From Oscillospiraceae bacterium (GTDB taxonomy: Bacteria > Bacillota > Clostridia > Oscillospirales > Oscillospiraceae), in contig JAITEC010000014.1 in the NCBI GenBank assembly GCA_031282225.1, forward strand, positions 1 through 8,195: DNA of 8,195 nucleotides. The letters run 5' to 3'. Positions within the stretch are counted from its first letter, which is position 1, and every line of letters starts with the position of its first letter. The notes below the pieces were generated by a model. The model was not told the DNA's origin, searched no databases, and saw nothing but the letters and a program-made list of their open reading frames with translations. The position numbers were made by a program, and so were the translations under genes. This document shows positions 1-5,419 of the stretch, piece by piece.

Positions 1-1
1 A

Positions 2-871
2 GAGGCGGCGGCACAAGACGGTATAGGGAAGTATACGGATTTTCTGGCACGGTACCACGAGACGCGCTACTCTTCGAAAGTATATATAATAAGGGATATG
101 TCCGCGCGCGAGCTGATAACGCAGTCGTGTTCGTCCGACAGCAACCTTGAGGACGCGCTCGACAACATGGAGGAGACCGACAACGTCATGAGCGACACCG
201 CCCCCGTGCGCGTCATTGACATGATGAACATGCTCGACGACCATACCAGGGCTGCCGTCATCCCTGCCGTCCGGTACGAAATGACGCCCGGCGGCGGCAA
301 CTCGCGCTTATCGCTGGTTCCCGCCGGGTATGCCGTGCTCCGCGACGGCGCGCTCACGGGCTATCTGGAACCAGAATACGCGCGAGGCTACAACTTCATC
401 ACGAACAAAGTAAATTCCTGCCCGGTATCCGTGCCGGACGGCGCCGGGGGCTACGCGGGATTTGAGGTGACGCAATCACGCACGGACGTCTCTGCGCGCT
501 TCGGCACCGACGGCATGCCGCTCGAAATCGTATATAAGACGTCCGTGAACGTGAATATTGCCGAGCAGCACATCGGCGCCGATATATATACAAAGCGCTC
601 GCGCGACGAGGTGTCCGCGAAAATATCGGAGGCCATCAGCCGTGACATGCGCCTTTGCATATCCCGCTCTTTGGAACTCGGGATCGATTGCACGCTCTTA
701 GGGGAGCGGCTGCGGACAAAATACCCGATCAAGTGGAAGAATATTGAGGGCAGGTGGAGGGAGATATACACGGGATTGGATATCAGTGTCGAAACGCGCT
801 CCGAAATAATGCGGGTGTACTCGCTGCGCGAACCAAACGGATCCGCCGCCTCGGCGTCTTGGCAGCCGTGA
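2..871 (+). CDS. Ger(x)C family spore germination lipoprotein, 5' end missing
   Basis: This is the C subunit of a GerA-type nutrient germinant receptor, normally a lipoprotein on the outer face of the spore inner membrane working with A and B subunits. The reading frame is open from the first complete codon at position 2, giving 289 visible residues. Family members usually have about 370-400, so roughly the first 100, including the signal peptide and lipobox cysteine, lie upstream. The start has a Ger(x)C-like segment (ETRYSSKVYIIRDMSAREL), so the ATG at 98 is internal and not the start. The second half matches the Spore_GerAC C-terminal domain: an amphipathic helix (KISEAISRDMRLCISRSLEL), then GIDCTLLGERLRTKYPIKW and a W-x-EIY segment ending in beta-strand-like sequence. 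It is followed after 19 bp by a small membrane gene and then gerB, as expected for a ger operon. The germinant cannot be predicted. Family call is confident; the exact paralogue is unknown. Confidence 0.9.
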   Translation, partial: EAAAQDGIGKYTDFLARYHETRYSSKVYIIRDMSARELITQSCSSDSNLEDALDNMEETDNVMSDTAPVRVIDMMNMLDDHTRAAVIPAVRYEMTPGGGNSRLSLVPAGYAVLRDGALTGYLEPEYARGYNFITNKVNSCPVSVPDGAGGYAGFEVTQSRTDVSARFGTDGMPLEIVYKTSVNVNIAEQHIGADIYTKRSRDEVSAKISEAISRDMRLCISRSLELGIDCTLLGERLRTKYPIKWKNIEGRWREIYTGLDISVETRSEIMRVYSLREPNGSAASASWQP

Positions 872-890
872 TTGCGGAAGCGGTGCCGGC

Positions 891-1088
891 ATGGAACTGA
901 CAGTTTTTATCGCGACAGCGCTCGCTATGTGTCTTAAAGACATAGCGGATATAAAGCGCTCCGGCCAAGCGCGCGCAACGCCCGCATATATAGCCGCCGT
1001 ATCCGCCGCCGTCGCCTTGGGCGCCGCGCTCATTCCGGGCCGCGGCACCCCGAGTGTAATAGGCGCCATAACCGCGATCTTTTCTTAA
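891..1088 (+). CDS. Small two-helix membrane protein, candidate D subunit of germinant receptor
   Basis: A 65-residue protein lying between gerC and gerB. Residues 1-16 form a hydrophobic segment (MELTVFIATALAMCLK). A short charged loop follows (DIADIKRSGQAR), then a second hydrophobic, alanine-rich segment at about 32-50, and a C-terminus ending AITAIFS. This two-helix hairpin, size and placement match the small 'D' genes found in some GerA-type operons of Bacillus, which modulate receptor function. That assignment is by position and topology, not by a recognisable motif. The start is the ATG at 891, 19 bp after the gerC stop. The ribosome site is weak (GGAAG at 876-880), so translation may depend on coupling from gerC. 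gerB starts 17 bp after its stop. Alternatives are an unrelated small membrane protein or, less likely, a chance frame; the operon fit and hydrophobic pattern favour a real gene. Confidence 0.65.
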   Translation: MELTVFIATALAMCLKDIADIKRSGQARATPAYIAAVSAAVALGAALIPGRGTPSVIGAITAIFS

Positions 1089-1105
1089 AAAGGAAGGCCA
1101 GGGCG

Positions 1106-2215
1106 ATGCTCAACAACGACAAGATATCGGCGCGTCAAGTATTCGTCGTGTTTGTTATGTCCACGTTCTCGCCGGCTACCCGCCTGCTCCCCTCGCTGTG
1201 CGCGAACTACGGCGGCGTTGCGGGCTGGCTCGGGCCTGCGGCGGCGGGTGCCGCGCTGGCCGCTTTAATGGCTGCCATGGCGTCGATGTTCAAGGGCTCC
1301 GCCGCGCCGCGCGATCTCAGCGACGCGTTCGAGGCCGCGTTCGGCAGATTGGGACGGCGCGCGGCGCTGTCCGTATATCTCCTATGGACACTCCTGCTTT
1401 ACTTCATATATATAAGATACTACGCCGAGCGGCTGATGGGCACCACGTTCCCCAACGTGGATATCCGGTTTTTTCTCATACCAATGCTCGTTCTTGTGTT
1501 CATAGCGGCGCGCGGCAAAATAGAGGCATTCGCGCGTTTTGCGGAGGTGACTATCCTCATATTCACAGCGGTGTTCGCCGTGCTGTTCATCTGTTTCATA
1601 CCCAGTATAAAGCCGTCCAACCTGCTGCCGGTCACGCCGTACGACGCGCCGCGCGTCGCTGCGTCTTCGTTGCCGGCCATACATGTCTGGGGCTTTTTCA
1701 CATTGTTTTTCTTCTTGGGAGAACACATCTCCAACCGGCACGAGATAGGCAAATATATAAAAAAGTCGGTGATATACCTCGTAGCCATCGCCACCGCAAC
1801 GCTCGTTTCCATAATAGGTTCATTGAACTACAAGACAGTCACGCGGATGCCCACCCCATTTTTCAGCGCGACAAAGCTGATACAGGTCGTGCGTTCGTTT
1901 GACCGCATGGAGGCGATCCTGCTATCGCTGTGGGTGGTATCCGACTTTGTCACCATACTGGCGTTCGCGTTCATCGCCATGAACATAGCCAAAAAACTAT
2001 TTGGGACGCCCGATACGCGCCCTTTCGCATCTCCGACAGTCCTGCTCGGCTACGTCGGCGGGATAGCCGTCGCCTCCAACGGCCTTGAGTTGGAGAGCTT
2101 CTCCGCAAATCCGGCAGTCATAGCCGTGAACATCTCCCTGTGCACCCTGTTCCCCCTCGCTGTCTGCCTAATCGTAAAGCTCAAAACTAAAAAGAAATCG
2201 GTTGTCAGCCGCTAA
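1106..2215 (+). CDS. GerB-type spore germination permease (GerAB/APC superfamily)
   Basis: The integral membrane B subunit of a GerA-type germinant receptor, a relative of APC amino-acid transporters that is thought to bind the germinant in the spore inner membrane. The protein has 369 residues, the usual family length. It opens with the typical short polar N-terminus and first helix (KISARQVFVVFVMSTFSPAT), followed by about ten hydrophobic segments. These include runs near residues 45-62, 91-107, 123-138, 147-165, 191-206, 222-240, 275-298, 312-326 and 337-358, and the tail is basic (KLKTKKKSVVSR). The ATG at 1106 is preceded by AGGAAGG (1091-1097) at good spacing. It is the last gene of the operon in this window. 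The next gene is convergent and overlaps its last 11 bp, so there is no room for an intergenic terminator. Family call is firm; the ligand is unknown. Confidence 0.92.
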   Translation: MLNNDKISARQVFVVFVMSTFSPATRLLPSLCANYGGVAGWLGPAAAGAALAALMAAMASMFKGSAAPRDLSDAFEAAFGRLGRRAALSVYLLWTLLLYFIYIRYYAERLMGTTFPNVDIRFFLIPMLVLVFIAARGKIEAFARFAEVTILIFTAVFAVLFICFIPSIKPSNLLPVTPYDAPRVAASSLPAIHVWGFFTLFFFLGEHISNRHEIGKYIKKSVIYLVAIATATLVSIIGSLNYKTVTRMPTPFFSATKLIQVVRSFDRMEAILLSLWVVSDFVTILAFAFIAMNIAKKLFGTPDTRPFASPTVLLGYVGGIAVASNGLELESFSANPAVIAVNISLCTLFPLAVCLIVKLKTKKKSVVSR

Positions 2216-3215
2216 TTGATTCTATCCACTGCGCTCCATAGCGGTTGCACTCGTCCATGACTATCGGGTTCACCCAGTCGTTTATGCACGATATGCTGCC
2301 AATGCACGGCAGGAAAGAACCGGCGGGCGCATACGCGTCGATTGCCCGGCGGACCTCCGCGCGGATCTGCTCCTGAGTCACCTCGCCCGGCGCCTGGTCT
2401 ATGACGCCTTGGTCAATGCCGCCCATCAGCAGCAGCCTTCCCCCAGTGTTCTTCTGGATGAGCGGTATGTCGTTCGACGGCAATACGCCCTGCCACATGT
2501 CGGCGCCTATGTCTACGATGTCGTTCTCAATGCCGGTGCAGTAGCAGTCGGCGTGGTGCTGCACTATGACGCCGCGTTTTTTGTAATAGGCGTACAGGCG
2601 GGTGTAGTGCGGCTTGAGGAGCTCGCGGAACTTTTCCGGCGAGAAAAGCATCTGGTCGCGGCTGCCCCAGTCGTCGTGCGAGTGTATGATGTCGGGCTGG
2701 AGGTTGTCTATGAGCTGTTCGGCGACTTTGAGCTTCCAGTCCGTGTACTCCGCGAAGAACTCATTGCACGAGTCCGGTTCCTCGTACAGCGCCATTAGCG
2801 TGTTTTCAAACGTCATAAGGCAGTGGAGCCGCTCGAACAGTCCGCGGAACGTAGGTACCATTACGAACTCGCGCTCGCGGTCTATGTCGGCTATTGCGGC
2901 CCGCGCGCCGCTCCAGTCCAAGTCCGACGGTATTTCCGGGAAATGCACGTAGTCGCGCCAGCGGGTTATGTCCTTTATCACCTGGTTTTCTTCCGTCACC
3001 ATGGGTATCACGCCCGGGTCGCCCGGCAGGTAGCGGTGCACGACACCCCAGTTGTCCACTACGGACTCGCCCGACATCCACAGTATGTCCCACACTGTTA
3101 TAGGGTCTATTACGCAGTGAAACATGATCTTGGGGAACGGCTCGAAACCGTATCCCATCCACCGCACCGGCTTCTCCCCGCGCATCGCGCGCAAAAACTC
3201 CTGCTTGACATTCAT
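2205..3215 (-). CDS. URO-D superfamily protein, probable methyltransferase-type (not HemE)
   Basis: A 336-residue cytoplasmic protein with the uroporphyrinogen decarboxylase fold (PF01208-type). The family contains HemE and also the zinc-dependent methyltransferases that act with corrinoid proteins (MtaA/MtbA/CmuA relatives). Visible landmarks are HSHDDWGSRDQMLFSPEKF (residues 178-196), a metal-site-like QHHADCYC (219-226), WQGVLPSND (241-249), MGGID (264-268) and LPCIG (302-306). The HemE N-terminal substrate-binding signature (RQAGR) is missing, so heme synthesis is unlikely. Methyl transfer is inferred from the His/Cys cluster and from what such URO-D paralogues in clostridia usually are. 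No corrinoid protein or methyltransferase partner is adjacent. The start is the ATG at 3215, with GGGAGG (3224-3229) 8 nt before it. The GTG three codons upstream overlaps that ribosome site and was rejected. It has its own promoter candidate and is convergent with gerB. Confidence 0.85.
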   Translation of the reverse strand: MNVKQEFLRAMRGEKPVRWMGYGFEPFPKIMFHCVIDPITVWDILWMSGESVVDNWGVVHRYLPGDPGVIPMVTEENQVIKDITRWRDYVHFPEIPSDLDWSGARAAIADIDREREFVMVPTFRGLFERLHCLMTFENTLMALYEEPDSCNEFFAEYTDWKLKVAEQLIDNLQPDIIHSHDDWGSRDQMLFSPEKFRELLKPHYTRLYAYYKKRGVIVQHHADCYCTGIENDIVDIGADMWQGVLPSNDIPLIQKNTGGRLLLMGGIDQGVIDQAPGEVTQEQIRAEVRRAIDAYAPAGSFLPCIGSISCINDWVNPIVMDECNRYGAQWIESISG

Positions 3216-3221
3216 GCCCAG

Positions 3222-3229
3222 CACCTCCC
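3222..3229 (-). promoter_or_regulatory. Shine-Dalgarno site deciding the URO-D start
   Basis: On the minus strand GGGAGGTG lies 8 nt (counted from GGGAGG) before the ATG at 3215. A GTG at 3224-3222 is in frame but is part of this site, so translation should begin at 3215. Confidence 0.75.
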
Positions 3230-3331
3230 AAAATATAGTTGCCGTCGCGGCCGCCCGAGAAAACAGTACACTCCCCCGTTTGTCATTGTGTAGACCCGCT
3301 CCGTCTTGTCCGCATAGGCGTAACCATATAA

Positions 3332-3360
3332 ATTTTACTCCAAGATGGCATATAAATCAA
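3332..3360 (-). promoter_or_regulatory. Predicted sigma-A-like promoter for the URO-D gene
   Basis: Reading the minus strand, TTGATT (3360-3355) is followed after exactly 17 nt by TAAAAT (3337-3332). These match the TTGACA/TATAAT consensus at 4 and 5 of 6 positions. Transcription would start near 3325 and leave a leader of about 110 nt before the ATG at 3215. The surroundings are AT-rich compared with the genes. This is a sequence prediction only. Confidence 0.5.
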
Positions 3361-3364
3361 GCGG

Positions 3365-3388
3365 TGCGGCCCAAGGCGAGCTGCCGCA
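3365..3388. promoter_or_regulatory. Inverted repeat between divergent promoters, possible operator
   Basis: TGCGGC (3365-3370) and GCCGCA (3383-3388) form a perfect 6-bp inverted repeat with a 12-nt spacer. It sits between the two divergent -35 elements (3355-3360 minus, 3397-3402 plus). Position fits a shared operator, but a 6-bp GC-rich repeat is easily a coincidence. Confidence 0.2.
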
Positions 3389-3396
3389 GGTAGGTA

Positions 3397-3425
3397 TTGC
3401 CATTTAGTGGCGTTTGTGCTAAACT
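3397..3425 (+). promoter_or_regulatory. Predicted extended -10 promoter for the RCC1-stalk gene
   Basis: TTGCCA (3397-3402) and TAAACT (3420-3425) are separated by 17 nt, with TG one base upstream of the -10 hexamer (extended -10). They match the sigma-A consensus at 5 and 4 of 6 positions. Transcription would begin near 3432, leaving a leader of about 58 nt before the TTG start. It could drive the downstream surface-protein genes as one unit. Prediction only. Confidence 0.45.
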
Positions 3426-3476
3426 CAATCCGAAATATGTCCGGCTGCGATGAAAGCGCGCTTTACGATGTGTTTT

Positions 3477-3484
3477 GGAGTGAT
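3477..3484 (+). promoter_or_regulatory. Shine-Dalgarno site supporting a TTG start
   Basis: GGAGTGAT resembles the 16S-complementary AGGAGGTGAT and ends a few bases before the TTG at 3490. The same frame has a stop (TGA, 3484-3486) immediately upstream, so TTG is the earliest possible start. A nearby ATG at 3483 is in another frame. Confidence 0.65.
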
Positions 3485-3489
3485 GAAGC

Positions 3490-5370
3490 TTGAAAAACCG
3501 TGTTGTTACGCTATTTGCGCTCGTTGTCTTGCTTGTATTTCCCGCATTTCCAAACCGTGCGGCGCGCGGCCTGAGTGCAGGCCACCAGACATTTACAAAA
3601 TGGACGGCCATAAAGGACGACGGAAGCCTTTGGGCCTGGGGCGATGCCTACCTATTCTCGGAGTTTAACGATTATTCATTGGCCTACGGCGACTATACCC
3701 CCGTAAAAATAATGGATGGCATTATCGCCGTTGACGGTTGGGACGGCGGATGGTCCATGGCGCTGCGTGCCGACGGGGAATTGTACGAATGGGGACACAT
3801 TCCTGCAGACATGACGCCGGACGAAGCCAAAGAGGGCGGGTACGCCATCAGCTCGGGTACTGATCGCCTTTTTACGAGATCGGAATCACATCCTAAAAAA
3901 ATACTGGACGGCGTGAAAATGTTCAGTGCCGGCGCCGTTCACGGCGCGGCGATAAGATCTGACAACAGCCTGTGGCTATGGGGTTCAAATTATAATGGCG
4001 AAATCGGCGACGGGACGACCCAACCAAAGCTCGACCCTGTGCGTGTCATGGAAAACGTAATCTACGTGAGCGCGGGCAACGCTCATACAATGGCAATCAC
4101 GGCGGACGGCTCATTGTGGGCCTGGGGAAACAACTATTACGGGGCGGAACTGGAGCACGATTCGCCTTCCCCCGTGAAGATAATGGACGATGTGGCATAC
4201 GCGGCGGCAGCGGGGCCGGGCAATTCATATGCCGTAAAAAAAGACGGCAGTTTATGGCAGTGGACCAATTACGGCCGCGGCACATATGAATACCTCGTCG
4301 AACAAATTGCCGACAATGTCCGCTGGATCAGCCCGTCAACCGGTGGCAGCTATATGATGTTATTAAAAAACGACAACAGCCTGTGGTCATGGGGGATAAA
4401 CTCTTCCGGCCAACTCGGGGACGGTACCCCTATCGACACGGGCGAGCCCACCGATATTAAAGACATGAAGAAAATCATGGACGATGTCATTTCAGTGAGG
4501 GCCTGGAACGACAGCGCAAGCGCCTTGAAGACAGACGGGAGCCTTTGGGTGTGGGGCTACGACTATTATGGCTTGCTGGGCGACGGAGTGCAAAACCAGT
4601 TGCGCCCGGTCAAATTCACGGACGGCGTCATGCTGCCGGGCGGCGCCGCGGCCAACACGGGCGACGGCACGCAGGCCGAGGCCTTCCCGCTCGGCGTAAA
4701 GCTCCACTGGTCGCCGTCCGGCAACCCCCTCGGCTACAACATCTACCGCTCCGCCGTAAAAGGCGAACAGGGCGAAAAAATAAACGGCAACCCGGTCTTC
4801 GGCGGCGAGTATATAGACGTGTACGCCCAGTCGGATACAATATACTACTACACCGTCCGCGAGATCACCGGCGCCGGCGGAGGGCCGGACGCAGCTGAGG
4901 ACGGACCCATAGCGGGCGGCGGCCAGGCGGCGGCGGAGACGGGTGAGATAATGGGCGGCATCGAGGGCGGTCGCGGGTTCGTCCTCATGCAGATAGGCAA
5001 AGACACAATGAGCGTAAACGGCGAAATCCTTGAGATAGACCCCGGCCGCGGCACGTCCCCGCTCCTGAAAAACGGCCGCACGCTGCTCCCGATACGCGCC
5101 GTCGTTGAGGCCATGGGCGGCGAGGCGGGTTGGGACGACACAGAGCGCAAGGTAACAATAATCGCGCTCGGCCACACACTGGAGATGCGCATAGGCAGCA
5201 AGGACATGGCGGCGGACGGCGCGCCCGCGCAGATGGACATAGCGCCGGAGATAACAAACGGGCGCACAATGCTCCCCCTGCGCTTCGCGGCGGAAAACCT
5301 GGGCTGCCTGATAGAGTGGATAGGCTCCACGCAAGAGGTGGTGATAGTGTACCCGATACTGGAGCAATGA
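3490..5370 (+). CDS. Secreted RCC1-type seven-bladed propeller protein with FN3-like and stalk domains
   Basis: A 626-residue exported surface protein of unknown target. An N-terminal signal peptide (MKNRVVTLFALVVLLVF, cleavage near LSA, residue 30) is followed by RCC1-like repeats. Each ends in the motif SLWxWG or a variant, at residues 46, 97 (ELYEWG), 160, 208, 254 (SLWQWT), 297 and 351. Seven motifs match the seven blades of an RCC1 propeller, so the head appears complete. An FN3-like segment (about 397-460, with GYNIYRS) leads through a Gly/Ala-rich linker (461-496) to a C-terminal stalk domain (about 497-622, PF07833-type). That domain has two NGRT-L-P-R motifs (528 and 590), each followed by a GW/EW strand. 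This is a structural surface domain and gives no sign of copper oxidase activity. The start is a TTG; ATG frames nearby do not fit. The gene is followed after 49 bp by another stalk protein. Base composition rises in GC near 4620, where the propeller ends. Role in adhesion or wall binding is inference. Confidence 0.88.
   Translation: MKNRVVTLFALVVLLVFPAFPNRAARGLSAGHQTFTKWTAIKDDGSLWAWGDAYLFSEFNDYSLAYGDYTPVKIMDGIIAVDGWDGGWSMALRADGELYEWGHIPADMTPDEAKEGGYAISSGTDRLFTRSESHPKKILDGVKMFSAGAVHGAAIRSDNSLWLWGSNYNGEIGDGTTQPKLDPVRVMENVIYVSAGNAHTMAITADGSLWAWGNNYYGAELEHDSPSPVKIMDDVAYAAAAGPGNSYAVKKDGSLWQWTNYGRGTYEYLVEQIADNVRWISPSTGGSYMMLLKNDNSLWSWGINSSGQLGDGTPIDTGEPTDIKDMKKIMDDVISVRAWNDSASALKTDGSLWVWGYDYYGLLGDGVQNQLRPVKFTDGVMLPGGAAANTGDGTQAEAFPLGVKLHWSPSGNPLGYNIYRSAVKGEQGEKINGNPVFGGEYIDVYAQSDTIYYYTVREITGAGGGPDAAEDGPIAGGGQAAAETGEIMGGIEGGRGFVLMQIGKDTMSVNGEILEIDPGRGTSPLLKNGRTLLPIRAVVEAMGGEAGWDDTERKVTIIALGHTLEMRIGSKDMAADGAPAQMDIAPEITNGRTMLPLRFAAENLGCLIEWIGSTQEVVIVYPILEQ
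4678..5355 (+). repeat. Paralogous C-terminal module, copy 1 (FN3-like plus stalk)
   Basis: Residues 397-622 of the propeller protein align with the C-terminus of the next gene. Shared landmarks are PSGN-LGY-IYRS, EIDPGRGT, NGRT-PIRA-VEAM, GWDD-ER-VT, MDIAP, AENLGC-IEW-GS and IVY. In the stalk part about 69 of 113 positions are identical by eye count. Confidence 0.85.
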
Positions 5371-5405
5371 CGCGCTGCGCATCCGCGCGCGACAAATGAA
5401 TTTAT

Positions 5406-5411
5406 GGGAGG
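5406..5411 (+). promoter_or_regulatory. Shine-Dalgarno site choosing among clustered ATG starts
   Basis: GGGAGG lies within the overlapping possible starts at 5396, 5414, 5420 and 5426, all in one frame. Spacing is 2 nt to 5414, 8 nt to 5420 and 14 nt to 5426, so 5420 is the best start. The ATG at 5396 lies upstream of the site. Confidence 0.7.
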
Positions 5412-5419
5412 AAATGACA

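Noticed and set aside
2209..2243. CCGCT...AGCGG inverted repeat at the gerB/URO-D junction as a bidirectional terminator
   Set aside because: It is a 5-bp stem with a loop of about 25 nt and no T tract on either side.
2823..3293. Plus-strand open frame opposite the URO-D gene
   Set aside because: It is the shadow of a conserved enzyme, with no ribosome site or domain of its own.
3357..3611. Minus-strand open frame whose end (NGNTYLRQLALGRTA) faintly resembles a stalk motif
   Set aside because: The resemblance to NGxTYLPxRA is short and would need a frameshift, and the frame overlaps the propeller gene's signal peptide. It could be a decayed stalk fragment, but I cannot support that.
4971..5364. 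Reading the C-terminal domain as a copper amine oxidase enzyme
   Set aside because: Only the N-terminal stalk-like domain is present; the catalytic domain with its topaquinone tyrosine and copper-binding histidines is absent.
5371..5396. CGCGC...GCGCG hairpin between the propeller and CHAP genes as a terminator
   Set aside because: The stem is only about 5 bp, the region is simply GC-rich, and no T run follows. Co-transcription is more likely.
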